Made by a program: the position numbers and the translations under genes
Source of the DNA: Chlorocebus sabaeus
Taxonomy: Eukaryota > Chordata > Mammalia > Primates > Cercopithecidae
DNA: 64,000 nt
Assembly (NCBI RefSeq): GCF_047675955.1
Contig: NC_132915.1
Span: forward strand, 14,255,766-14,319,765
Reading direction: 5' to 3'
Part shown: positions 23,075 to 34,384 of the stretch, in pieces
Position numbering within the stretch: position 1 is the first letter of the stretch
How the letters are laid out: every line of letters begins with the position of its first letter
Notes under the pieces: model-generated
Seen by the model: the letters and a program-made list of their open reading frames with translations, nothing else
What the model was told of the DNA's origin: nothing
Database searches by the model: none

Positions 23075-24949
23075 CAAAACCACACCCCAGAGCCAGATTA
23101 CCCAAGGTGCTGCCACTTCTGCCATCAAGGAGGTGGCTGCCATGCTAGGATGCCCCTGCAACAGCTCCTGGTCCGGAATCATACCTTCCTGCCACCTTCT
23201 AAACTTGTAAAAACACTTCTTATATGGCTCCTGGGGGAGGGTGTAGGCTCAGTGCTCATGCCTGGGTTCTTTGGCTCAGACTGATTGGCTGGCACCATCT
23301 GTGTTCCTTCCTGCCTGTATGTTTGCCATGCCCTTCTAGCTAACTGGAGCACCTTTATTTCTTCCCTTCTGGTTGAATTGCCATCATCTCTCCCTTGGCA
23401 CGTAGCCTAGGATGTCTTACTTCTTTCAAGAGTCCATCTTCAGCAGCTTCTGGCTTCAGGAACTTTCCTATTGTATAATGTCCTACCATCTTTATTGTGT
23501 ATACCAATCATTGTCTTGTAATAATTTTAAAAATTCATATTTCTTGTGTTACTGACTAGCTTGTAATCCTACATTGTATGCCTGTCTCCATCCCCTAAAC
23601 CTAGCAGAATTTACTAGGAATGACTGATATATATATTTGCTGTTAGTGATACAGAAATATAATGGCTAAAAGTGCAGAGTCTGATTTTTCTTGGAATATC
23701 CTACCAGCCCTCTCAGGCATTCTAAATAAATGTTTAATAGATACTGTTGAGCACGTGACAGACAGATTAGAGTACCAATCCATGTCTTCCAGAAAGAAAA
23801 ACTCCTTTCCCATTATTATTTTGTGAATTATACACAGTTGTAAAATACTTTCCAGTTTTTTTGTCGAAATCATCTGGTAGGGAATTGAGCAAATAAATAT
23901 TCTTCAAAGTTTTCAAACAGATGGGGTGCTACTTCCAAAAATGTACCCAGTAGGAGTTCGCTGTAAATGCCTTCCTTGTGCACAAGCCTTGTTGGTGATG
24001 GCTGAGGACCAAGTAATCGTGGAGACAGCAAAGAGCCATAAAACAAGATTTTCTGGCAAAGTAATTTGCTGTCTTTTGTTTTATGTCTAATTTGTTAGGC
24101 TTCCCTTTATTGTTCTTGTAAACTTACTTTGTAGTTGTTACTGTTTCTTTTTGTTGTTGTTGTTATGAAACAGCACTTTCTATGTGTGTTTTGTAGGTAG
24201 AATGTTGGTTCTCCAGATGCTCAGTAAAAAAAGAGTGTTTTGGTCAAGTACGTTTGGGAAACACTACAGTTCCCCTCTTGGTGATCACAGTGCACATTAG
24301 CGTATGAGGAGCTCAGAGAAGCCCTGCTGGAAAGAAGAAACTAAAATAATTTTATTCAGCCTTCAGGGTTTCCCTTCCTTATTAGTTGGTAACCCCTCTT
24401 CTCCATGTTACATTTGAATGTCCCATAGAATTATTCTTAAATTGAATACCCTGGACATTTTGGGCAAATTAAAGTTTTATACATGCAAATTGGGTTTAAA
24501 TAAACTATGGTACCACTTAGAAAATTTAGAATTGAACCCTTTCTAATGTGAGTAGTACCCTCTTCCATATTTTTTAAAATTTAGTTTATATGATCGTATG
24601 TTAGTTGTTCTTTCATGGTGCTATTGTGGTGTTCGGTTTGCCTTTATATGGATGATATCCTTCTAAAAATCTCTGTAATCATCATTCTAAAAAGTTGGAA
24701 GCAGAATTTCTTTTATAGAGAGATCTGTAGTTTTGAAACAATCTACCTGGAGAAGTTATGTTCCCTTTTTATTTATTTTTCCCCCAAATCCCTCTAGCTA
24801 CAAAATTGGATTAATCATAATCCTTAGTTCATGACACACTTGCATCATTGGAATATGCAACACCTCCCTTTTACTTATTTGTTTATAATAATGTAATAAA
24901 CTTCTAGAAACCTGCTGTCCAATATAAAAGCTGGGACCTTAACAGTAAA
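23075..24949. other. unique sequence
   Basis: No gene or strong repeat recognised. Short open frames at 23,643-23,873 (minus) and 24,615-24,797 (plus) have no known domain. Confidence 0.5.
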
Positions 24950-25339
24950 GTGACATCTAACTATATGTGCCCTCCACAATCCCATTTTCTTGCTTCCTTC
25001 TCCCTGGGTACCATCATCCTGGATTCAGATGATTTGGAGTTCATCATTCCTTTGATTTTGTTTCTATTTAATTTTCTTGCATCTATGTGTTTTCACGTAA
25101 AGCATTTAAAATATTTAGTTGTTTTTGAGTTTATAAAATGGCTATATCCTGCTCTATGTAATCTTTTGGAACTTAACTTTCTTTTACTTAATCATACAGT
25201 TATCCTTCAGTTATCTGTGGCAGATTTGTTTCAGGACCTCTGAAGATACAAAATCCAAGGATGCTCAAGTCCTTTATATAAAATAGGTTGTATCTACATG
25301 AAACCTATGCACATTCTCCTGTATACTTTAAATCATCTC

Positions 25340-25637
25340 GTGGCTCACACCTTAATCCCAGCACTTTGGCAGGCCGAAGTGGGCAGATCACCTGACGTCA
25401 GGAACTCGAGACCAGCCTGACCAACATGGAGAAAGCCTGTCTCTACTAAAAATACAGAATTAGCCGGGTGTGGTGGCAACTACTTGGGAGGCTAAGGCAG
25501 GAGAATCACTTGAACCCGGGAGATGGAGGTTGTGATGAGCTGAGATCACACCATTGCACTCCAGCCTGGGCAACAAGAGCAAAACTCTGTCGCAAACAAA
25601 AACAAAAACAAAAACAAAAACAGAAACAAACAGACAG
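25340..25637 (+). mobile_element. AluS-like SINE nested in DNA transposon
   Basis: Sense Alu lacking its first ~14 bases and with a ~15 bp internal gap after 'gtggtggcaactactt'. Its tail is (CAAAAA)n. A perfect 10 bp target duplication, aaatcatctc, is at 25,330-25,339 and 25,638-25,647. Confidence 0.95.
25391..25402. promoter_or_regulatory. palindromic CRE-type site cctgacgtcagg
   Basis: A G-to-C change relative to the usual Alu 'cctgaggtcagg' creates a perfect 12 bp palindrome containing the cAMP response element core TGACGTCA. Function is inference only. Confidence 0.5.
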
Positions 25638-26293
25638 AAATCATCTCTAGTTTACTTATAAAACCTAATACAATGGAAATGCTATATAAATAGTTGTTAC
25701 ACGGTACTTTTTATTTGTATATTTTATTGTTATATTGTTATTTTTTGCTTTCCAGAATATCTTTGATTAGAGGTTGGCTGAATTCATGGGTATGGAACCC
25801 AGGGATATGGAGGGCTGACTGTACAATATATTGTTACAATTCAGTCACACTGCTGCAGGCTGTTTTAGTTCATTTGTTTTGACCACTGAATAATATTCTG
25901 TTATGTGAATAGACCACAGTTTATTCATTTGCTGTCATATTTATGGGCATCATGATTGTTCCTAAAATTTTACTGTGTGAAAGTGATGCTATGAACATTT
26001 TTGTACATGTCTCCTATTGTACTTCAACAATAATTTCTTGTGGCATATATCTAAGAATGGAACTGCATTGCTGGAGTGAAAATATTCTACTTTAGGAGAT
26101 AATATCAAACCATTTCCTCAAAGGTTGCTCTAATTTATATGCCTACCAGCAGCATGTAAAAGATCCTGTGGATCAACTTCTTTCCAACACTTAGTATTGT
26201 GAGACTTTAATATTTTTGCCTATTGAATCATTTAAAGTGATATCTCATTGTGGCCTTGACTTACATTTTCCTACTCACTACTGATTTGATTAG

Positions 26294-26432
26294 CTTTTCT
26301 TTTCCTTCTCTCCCCTCCCCTCCCCTCCCCTCCCCTCCCTTCCCCTTCCACCTCCTCCTCCTCCTCCTCCCCTTCCTTCCTTCCTTCCTTCCTTCCTTCC
26401 TTCCTTCCTTTCTTGCTTGCCTTCTTTCTTTC

Positions 26433-26510
<78 letters not shown>

Positions 26511-26598
26511 TTCCTTCCTTCCTTCCTTCCTTCCTTCCTTCCTTCCTTCCTTCCTTCCTTCCTTTCCTTCCTTCCTCTCTTTCTCTCTTTCTCTCTCC

Positions 26599-26685
<87 letters not shown>

Positions 26686-26695
26686 TTCTTTCTTC
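26294..26695. repeat. pyrimidine tract (CCCTC)n-(TCC)n-(TTCC)n-(TTTC)n
   Basis: 402 bp with only three purines on the plus strand. 26,420-26,695 is 276 bp of pure pyrimidine, in blocks TTTC, TTCC, CTCT, TTTC. It sits where the antisense Alu's poly-A tail should be. Long Ser/Phe/Leu or Lys/Glu/Arg frames over it are artefacts of the repeat. Confidence 0.97.
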
Positions 26696-27233
26696 GGGGT
26701 CTTGCTATCTCTTGATTGGAGTACAGTGGCACAATCATAGCTCATTGCAGCCTCGAACTCCCAGGCTCAAGGATCCTCCTGCCTCAGCCTCCCAAGTTAT
26801 CTGGGACTACAGGCATGTACCCGCCATGGATGACTAACCTTGTATCACCATGGATGGCTAACTTTTCCTTCCTTCCTTCCTTCCTTCCTTCCTTCCTTCC
26901 TTCCTTCCTTCCTTCCTTCTTTCCTTCTTTCCTTCTTTCCTTCTTTCCTTCCTTCCTTCCTTCCTTCCTTCCTTCCTTCCTTCCTTCCTTCCTTCCTTCC
27001 TTCCTTCCCTCCTTCCCTCCCTCCTTCCTCTCTTCCTTCCTTCATCTCCTTCTCCTTCTCCTCCTCCCCTTCTTCTTCTTCATCTTCTTCCTCTTCTTCT
27101 TCTTTTATTTTTTTTTTAGAGACAGAGTCTCACTTCATTGCCCAGGCTGGTCTTAAACTCCTGGTTTCAAGTGATCCTCCCACCTCATTCTCCTAAAGTG
27201 CTGAGATTACAGGTGTGAGCCACTGCAACGGGC
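26304..27233 (-). mobile_element. AluJ/FLAM-like SINE with tail and linker both expanded
   Basis: Antisense Alu whose right arm is at 26,696-26,861 and left arm at 27,118-27,233. Pyrimidine tracts occupy both A-rich sites (tail 26,304-26,695; central linker 26,862-27,117). A perfect 13 bp target duplication, tagcttttctttt, at 26,291-26,303 and 27,234-27,246 shows that the whole 930 bp derives from one insertion. The right arm also carries a 15 bp direct repeat (26,824-26,838 and 26,848-26,862, one mismatch). Confidence 0.88.
26862..27117. repeat. pyrimidine tract (TTCC)n-(TTTCC)n-(CTT)n
   Basis: 256 bp with three purines, all A. 26,862-27,043 is pure pyrimidine. It replaces the Alu mid-element A-rich linker. 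Confidence 0.95.
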
Positions 27234-27589
27234 TAGCTTTTCTTTTTGTATTGGCCATATTTGTTTCCTCTCCTGTGACGTGTCTGTTTGTGTCTAGTTT
27301 CCATTTTGTTACTGTGTTGTTTGTATTTTTCTTATTGATGTATAGTTTTCTATATATTTTTAAAATAATCTTAGTTTTTGTTCATTCTTTTATTCAATTA
27401 TTCATTTAATGACCATTGATTAAGCCATGTGCTAGGGATCTATAGTGCATAGGTATGGTCTCTGTATTCCAGGGTTCACTTTCTAGTACAGACAAATCAA
27501 TGATTACAACATAATATGCAGAAGCTCTGTCCAAGGGACCCTGGGAGACTGAGGGAGATGCCTTACTCTGCTTGAAGGCAATCCTGTTT

Positions 27590-28026
27590 AAAGCTGAATT
27601 ATATTGCATTGTATGTGTATACCACATTTTGAAATTTACTTGCCAGTGAATATTGGTGTTGTTTCCACTTACTGGCTTTTCTGAATAATGCGGCTGTGAA
27701 CACTCCTGTACACAGATCTTTTCTAGTTCCTGTTCTCAATTCTTTTGGGCATATACCCAGAAGTGGGATTGCTGGGTCCTATGGTAATTCTGTGTTTAAT
27801 TTTTTGAGGAAGTACCATACTGTTTTCCACAGTGGCTGCACCATTTTACATTCCCATCAGCAATGCACAGTTTCTCCACACCCTCTCCAACACTTGTAGT
27901 TTTCTGCTGTTGTTGTTGTTTTCATAATAGCTATCCTAATGGGGGTGCAGTGGTATCTCATTGTGGTTTTGATTTGCATTTTTCCAGTTGATTAGTGATG
28001 TCGAGCATCATTTCATGTGTCTCAAG
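27590..28026 (-). mobile_element. L1M antisense ORF2-region fragment
   Basis: The plus strand contains reverse-complement L1 text ('atatacccagaagtgggattg', 'ctcattgtggttttgatttg'). No target duplication seen; frames broken. Confidence 0.8.
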
Positions 28027-28848
28027 ACTCTTGACAATCTCTTGAAAATTATGGGTTTCTGGATAGAAAAGTATACATATGTTCACCATATTTTGCATAA
28101 CAACTAAGGGGAAGGCATCACAAACCCCTGAAGCCCATAGGAGAACAACTGAGCTAGGTTTAGAGCCCTTCTTGTGGGAGGAACACTGTGGTTAGGTAGC
28201 TCGTTCCAAGCCATTGAGATAAAGAGAATTAACTGCATGGTTTTAACTTTTGTTAAGGTGTGTGAGAAACTGACTGTTCTAAATTGAAATATAAGTCTCT
28301 TGACACAGGAGCTTTTGTTCTTCATGATGTAGTTTTTGGGGTGAGGTGAGAGACAGGAGAGAAAAGGGAAGCCAGTCCTGAGAAAATGAGTAGGGCTGTA
28401 GCTCAGTGGAAGTTTGTCTAAACAACAGAGAAAGGCAAATGTTTGGTATTTTAGGATGAACTGTTGTTGTAGGGAGGTGAGAGTCTGCTGCCTTTCCTCA
28501 AACCGAGAGCTCAAGCCATACCGGGAAAGGACAAGTAATATGTGAATTCTTCTAAGGAAAGGTCCAAGCAAAATCTAAAGCTTAGAATGTCTAAGCTGAG
28601 TGAGAAAAGTGTGGGTAGCCTGAAAACAGAGATGGGAAGCCCAGGCAAAGGAGACTGGAGATTCAGGGCCAAGCAGCTAATAAGGGAGTCATGGATAAGA
28701 TCTGGAAGCACTGGAGCAAGACAGAATATTCTTCCTCTCCAGGATCAATCAAATAATCCTAGGGGATGAGACAAAAAACCTTTTCTTCAGTAGTAATAGA
28801 ACTTGATTTGGGAAGGCCTTGGTGATTGCAGGAGCTGGTTATCTGGGG
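28027..28848. other. unique sequence
   Basis: No gene recognised. A 155-codon minus-strand frame at 28,104-28,571 shows no domain, and codon content does not look like a conserved protein. Confidence 0.45.
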
Positions 28849-29031
28849 AGGTGGTTCTCAAACTTGGGCACACATTATAATCACCTGGGAGCTTTGCACA
28901 TCCCTGTGGCCCAGACAGGTTGCAGACTCATTAAATCTGAATTTCTGTGGAGGGGAGGTGGGAACCAGGCATTAGTATTTTCTAAAGCTCTCCACGTGAC
29001 TCTAAAATGCTGCCAAAGTGAGAACCTCTGA
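28849..29031. mobile_element. MER5A-like hAT-Charlie fossil
   Basis: Begins 'gtggttctcaaacttgggca' and ends with the complementary 'agtgagaacctctg', giving recognisable imperfect terminal inverted repeats. The length of about 183 bp matches the family. Confidence 0.8.
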
Positions 29032-29198
29032 TTTAGGGGCAGGCAGTCAGATCGTCATTATGCAACCCTAATTGGTTCTCAAATAATTTTGAATGTGGTT
29101 GAAACCAGGCTACTGAGTCGAATCATTTCTTGCATCTCCCTCCACTCATTCAGGGGAAGGCTTTCTTGGCCTAATTGTCAAAAGTGCCTACGCTGAGT

Positions 29199-29325
29199 CG
29201 GTGCTTTTCAAACTTTTATGTGCAGACAAAGCACCTGTGGGTTGTAATGTAGTAGGTCCAGCCTGATAATTGGCATTTCTCACAAGAACTCAGGTGATGC
29301 TGCTGCTGCTGGACCATACTGTGAG
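29199..29325. mobile_element. second MER5-like hAT-Charlie fossil
   Basis: 'tgcttttcaaacttttatgtg' start and 'aggtgatgctgctgctgctggacc' core. Shorter and more decayed than the copy 170 bp upstream. Confidence 0.7.
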
Positions 29326-29329
29326 TAGG

Positions 29330-29989
29330 CGCATTCTAGGGTCAATAACCATTGAGCTGATTTTACTTATTGTCTTATTCATCAGATTATTGAAAGGTGC
29401 TTACTCCCTGCAATACTGTGCTAGTTAGGTACTGAGGATGTGGTTGTGGACACAAAAGAGACACCCCCTGCCCTCAAGGATCATAAAATCTAGGAGAAAA
29501 GGCAATGAACCCATTATTTCACCAAAAAATTACCTAAATACAATTAGAGTAAGGGCCACAAAGGAAAAGTGTAGGCTGCTATGATAGGGAGCCTTGATCT
29601 AGTTAGTAGGACATGATTACGACTCCAGGGATAAAGCCCCAAGAGACCCATGTTATGTTCTGATGCTCACTCTGGCTGTGGGAACCCGTTGACTTCTTCC
29701 AATTGCACTGGCTATATTTAGTATATTGACCCTTCTTTCCTGTGGTACATTTTCCCATGGTGGCCTCAGCCATTCCTTGGCTTTCTTTACCCAATCTCAC
29801 TTCTGCCTCTTGTCTGGGCTCTAGGTTCAGGTTTCTAGTTATTGAGGCACATTTCCAACTAGTAGACATGCTAGCATCTAAAACCCAAACTATTCTGGAA
29901 CAAACTCTTCACCTTCTTCACCAAACCAGCACTTCTTCAATATTTCTGACAGTGTCACCACCATTCTTTAAGCCAATGAGGCAAAATTC
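29330..29989. other. unique sequence with weak old-repeat text
   Basis: 29,390-29,500 ('tgtgctagttaggtactgaggat', 'ccctgccctcaaggatca') looks like a widespread ancient mammalian repeat that I cannot name with confidence. No gene seen. Confidence 0.4.
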
Positions 29990-30003
29990 AACATATTCTT
30001 TTA

Positions 30004-30302
30004 TTTTATTTTATTTTTTTGAGATGGAGTCTTGCTGTGTTGCCCAGGCTGGAGTACAATGAAGTGATATCAGCTCACTGCAACCTCCACCTCCCGGGTT
30101 CAAGCGATTCTCCTGCCTCAGCCTCCTGATTAGTTGGGATTACAGGTGTGCACCACCATGCTTGGCTAATTTTTGTATTTTTAGTAGAGACAGCATTTCA
30201 TCATGTTGGCCAGGCTGGTCTCGAACTCCTGACCTCAGGTGACTTGCCTGCCTTGGACTCCCAAAGTGCTGGGATTACCGGTGTGAGCCATTGTGTCTGG
30301 CC
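30004..30302 (-). mobile_element. AluS-like SINE, full length
   Basis: Antisense Alu with a TTTTA-type tail. A perfect 14 bp target duplication, aacatattctttta, is at 29,990-30,003 and 30,303-30,316. Confidence 0.97.
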
Positions 30303-30323
30303 AACATATTCTTTTAACTATAT

Positions 30324-30373
30324 ACTTTACTATTGTTGACCTAAGGGTACTTTACTATTGTTGACCTAAGGGC
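30324..30373. repeat. 25 bp tandem duplication
   Basis: 30,324-30,348 recurs at 30,349-30,373 with only the last base different. Confidence 0.95.
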
Positions 30374-32788
30374 AGCACTTATTTTTGATATGGGACCTGA
30401 AATAGATGTATATTGCATTTGCTTGATTCATAGGTGACCTAAGTTGAATAAATAGTCCACTGTAGACACTCAGCAAATGTTATTTACGTAAGTGAGGCCT
30501 GCGGGGAGGAGGAAAGGGACCTAACACTCATTTTTTCTATGTATTCTTGCTAGATATTTTATGTATCTTAGCTCATTTATTCCTCCCAACAGCTTTCTAG
30601 AACTTTATTAAGTGAGGCTTGTAGAGTGTCCAGAGAGTGCATGATAGCAGTACGTAAACCTAGTTTTTTTCCAGTTTCAGAGAACATCATGTTCATTTGC
30701 TAGGCTTCATACCTTGTACATTGTAAAGTGATCTCTAAATTCTTATTATTATAAATATGTTTGAAAACTAAAAGCTCTGTCACATATTAACTATGAATGT
30801 TTTTTCATCAAAATTGGAAAATGTATTAATAAGCTGTATCTGATGAAATGAAGCTTAGTAACTTTAAAACAACTGTGTCTAGCCTGCATCATGTACTCAA
30901 TACATATGAGTTCCCTTTCATAGACTCAAATATTCTGTTTTGGTTTTCTTCGTATTTTTCTTTTTCCTTTTCATGTTCTACCCTGGGCATTTTCTATTGA
31001 ACTATCATCTTCTAGATCATTAATTCTCTCTTCAGCTGGGTCTTTTTGCCATAACCTATCTATAGCATTCTTAATTTCTTCTATTACATTGTATTTTTCA
31101 GCTCTAGAATTTCCATCTGACTCATATGTATGAATATATATGTATATTCTAGTTCTTTGGTGAAATTATCTTGTCACCCATTTTCTTAAACATGTTAATC
31201 AATTATTTTAAAGTCTGTGCCTGATAATGCCAATATCTAGATCACCTGTGAATCTGTTTCTGTTATCTGCTTTTTTTCCTATTGGTTCTATCTCTTGGTA
31301 TACCTGGTAATTTTTAATTGAATGTTGGGCACTGTAAAAAAAAAAATGATAGAGGCTCTTGATGGCATATTCTTCCACTGAGGAGTGTTCTTTTTGAGCT
31401 CCTGGTAGGCAGTTAAAATTTTTATAATCTCAAGTCAATCTTCCCTACCCAGGTGTAGCCTTTTGGGAGTCCCAAGGGAAAGCCCAGATTAGATACCCAG
31501 GTCCCTCCACTTTAGTATGCCCTGAACTCCAATTATTATCTCTTCATCAGTGGGGACAGCTGTGCGAAGTTTAGCATCCCTCTAGCAGTTTTCTCCTTTG
31601 CTTCCCTTCTTTCTGCCTGTGAAATTTACACATCATTAATCGCCTCGGTGGTGGTGCTGGGGAGAGGGTGTTGGGTGGCTTCTGTGTGTCCTTACTGTGG
31701 GAGTTTGGACTTTCAGGTTATGGTTGTCTTGGTAACAACTAGATGCCTTCAAAGAGATGTTTATCTTTAAATTTTATCCAGTTTTTAAAATATGCTCGTC
31801 TATTATTGCTGGAATGAGACTTGTCTTCTCTGTTTTTTAGGCTTTAAAATGTAAGTAATGAGACTTGCTTTTGGTTCATCAGAGTGCCCCAGAAACAGGT
31901 GTCATTTAGGCGTGCCGGTGAGAGAGATCATTGTTTGACTCGCAGTCTAGTTCGCTACCTGCTCATCCCACAAGAACCTTTGGTTTTTCATAACTTTTTG
32001 TTTTGCATTCTGAGGAGGAAACTTGAAAATTAGTGAATTGAATATTATTTATGTTATCAGATGTAGAATGGTTGCTTTATTTAGCAGGGAACAGGGTTAA
32101 ATAAATGATGGAGACAGTAACTCAGGAGGCTCAGATCCCTATCTTCATCTTCCAGATAGTAAAAAAGAACAACACTTCTTCCACGAAGGAAGTGAAGGCT
32201 GTGATGATTTCTAGTGGCTTTGTCATGCTGATTTTTTGGCTATACTCTGTACTTTTGAGGGGTTGCAAATTTGAAGGATGCGGTAGTGATTTTTCGAAGC
32301 GTTTTTCATGTTATTTTTCGGCATTTATATATATGCATAGACAATGTGTATGTATATAAACACACATACTGTACACAGCCCCTTGTTTTGTATCCCCTTT
32401 TCTCAGAAAAGTGTTGAATGTAAAAACGTAAGTTTTCTTTAGTCACAACCTCTAGGAAAGGAAAGAAAATTTAAAGCCAGAAGTTGTTAACCTCAGCAGG
32501 AGTTTGTGGCTGTAAAATTTCATCACCTTACTGTCTTATCTGGTATAGTTACATCTGCCCCAATTTATTTATTTTTCTGCTTCCTTCTCTGCCAGCAATG
32601 AGCCTGGAACTTGAAGGAGGCCACGGTACATTCCTTGTGGTAATTATGAGGGAGGAGCCCCAGGTCTTTGTAAAGTGGGCGTTGGCATGACTGCTTTCCT
32701 TCATGGGGTGGATTTTCCTACTTAAGTTCACTAACTAGCCCGTCCATTCACCCTCTTCCTCCTCTCCATGTTATTCTTGTTGGCGAAA
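30374..32788. other. mostly unique; weak MIR and old-LINE text
   Basis: 30,540-30,660 resembles MIR. 30,940-31,440 reads like ancient antisense LINE text ('ttaattctctcttcagctg', 'taatttttaattgaatgttgg'), family unresolved. No exon recognised; the short frame at 32,105-32,359 lacks any domain. Confidence 0.4.
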
Positions 32789-32950
32789 GTGTATGATGTA
32801 CTTCCTGTACAAGTGTATGATGTACTTTCTGTTTCTAAGATAGAAAATATGATGTACTTTCTGTTTCTAAGATAGAAAGAAAGTGTATGATGTACTTTCT
32901 GTTTCTAAGATAGAAAGAAAGTGTATGATGTACTTTCTGTTTCTAAGAAA
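32789..32950. repeat. minisatellite, 38 bp unit, about 4.5 copies
   Basis: Units built on 'gtgtatgatgtactttctgt', each followed by 'ttctaagatagaaagaaa'. The first copy is divergent (24 bp), two are shortened, one is complete, and the last is cut after 'ttctaag'. Confidence 0.93.
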
Positions 32951-34380
32951 CTTGGAGTTTACTTGTGGGGAAAGTCAAAGACACATGAACATTGAAATAT
33001 CAGTAGAAACAATTAAATAGCAACAGAAGTTAATAAAAGACAAAAGGCTAAATGGAATGCACAGAACCTGCTATAGAAGGTAGATGAAGGGAGGCCTGAT
33101 CCAGAGTCATGTGGAAGGATTCTGTGGACCTGAGTATTGGGAGTTCTTGTGGATTTAGAGTTGGCAAGAGTGGGCAGACAAACTTGGCAGGGAGACTGGC
33201 GTGCACAGAGGCATGGGGTTGGGAAGGGGCAAGGTGGGCCAGGGGCTCGAGATGTCAGCGTTAAGAGTCTAGGGGCTGGAGTCCCATGGTGGAGAGAGAG
33301 CCTCAAATGCCAGTAGCCAGGTTGAGTTTGGGTATTCCATAAACAAAGGGGGAACATCTAAGTCTTTGAATGAGGAATATAATAATGATTGAATTAGGAG
33401 GTTAAACTGGCAGGATGCAGAAAGAGTTGGAAGGGGAGATATTGTAAGGATGGAGCCTGGGAGGTTTTGCCACAATCCTAGTGAGTGTGGCAAGGGTTGG
33501 TGACTGTAGAAGGGAAATGAAGAGGCAGATTAGTGAATAGTTTTTAAAGAACACTCATGACTTGACTGGTTATGAGGAAAGCCTATTGACATTTTATGCA
33601 AGTATAAATTATGTGCATTTGAGGTAGTCCAGCATAAAACTATCGAAAAAGATATTTTATATGAGAAATTTAGAAATAATCCCAAATCCTTTCTTCTCAT
33701 TGGTGGCAGAGTCAACTCTCATGGCACAGGTTTTTACACTTTGAAAGATTGATCCATTCACACAACGTGATTCTTTCAGTAAGAAAATCTGACTTTTCTG
33801 TTGACAATATGCCTTATAAAGTTAGAGATACCTTCTCATGAAATAAAAGGCACTGAATGGATATTGTGCTGGCCCCTAGTGAGGCGGAGGTGGGCTGGGC
33901 CGGTGTGGCATTCCTTTGGGTGGTGTTCTCCTTTCCTGGTAGCATTATCATCGTTTCTGGCTCCAGAATGTCTCCTCTGTCACCTAGATAAACGCCAGTC
34001 AGGACATGTCAGATCCCATAGGGTGACTGGGTGAGCCGTTCACTCTCATGTATTACTAACCTTTGTTCCTGATGAGCGTTTCCTGAACTCTTTGGGGGCG
34101 TGTTTCACATGTGTGTCGTAACAGATGTTCCTTACAGAATTATGCTTGATAAATGCTGTAGGTTTTATTTCCCTCACCCTGAGTCTTCTCTGCAGCTCAT
34201 AGCACACATCAGCTTATTTATGGCTCTTGGGCAAGTGAATAAACTAGTTTAACATTGTTGACTGCAGCTTTTCCTGTACTTATTTGACTATGGACCACTA
34301 TTTCTGCACTACGCTTACTAAGATCTGAGCAGAGAGTTCTGGGGAAAATCAGGCTGGGAAATGGAGTTTTTCCCAGTGGC
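32951..34380. other. unique sequence
   Basis: No gene recognised. A 114-codon minus-strand frame at 33,013-33,357 shows no known domain. Confidence 0.45.
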
Positions 34381-34384
34381 ATCT

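Larger units (their letters stand above)
25197..25821. mobile_element. MER44/Tigger7-like pogo-type transposon with nested Alu
   Basis: Non-autonomous Tc1/mariner-pogo element with terminal inverted repeats beginning CAGT and ending ACTG, flanked by TA on both sides (25,195-25,196 and 25,822-25,823). Inner text 'atgctcaagtcctttatata' and 'aaacctaatacaatg' matches the family. The Alu at 25,340-25,637 splits it; without the Alu and its target copy it is about 315 bp. Confidence 0.85.
24950..27405 (-). mobile_element. ancient L1ME antisense element, split by two insertions
   Basis: Old L1 ORF2/3' text is recognisable at 25,860-26,290 and resumes at 27,247-27,400; the part before 25,196 is probably the same element. 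It is interrupted by a pogo-type DNA transposon (25,197-25,821) and by an expanded Alu (26,304-27,233). No intact frame. Confidence 0.65.

Noticed and set aside
26250..27196. Long Ser/Phe/Leu-rich and Lys/Glu/Arg-rich open frames on both strands
   Set aside because: They are translations of TTCC/TTTC microsatellites in an expanded Alu; no start context, domain or splice structure supports a gene.
32789..32950. CRISPR-like repeat array
   Set aside because: Units are contiguous with no unique spacers; this is a vertebrate minisatellite.
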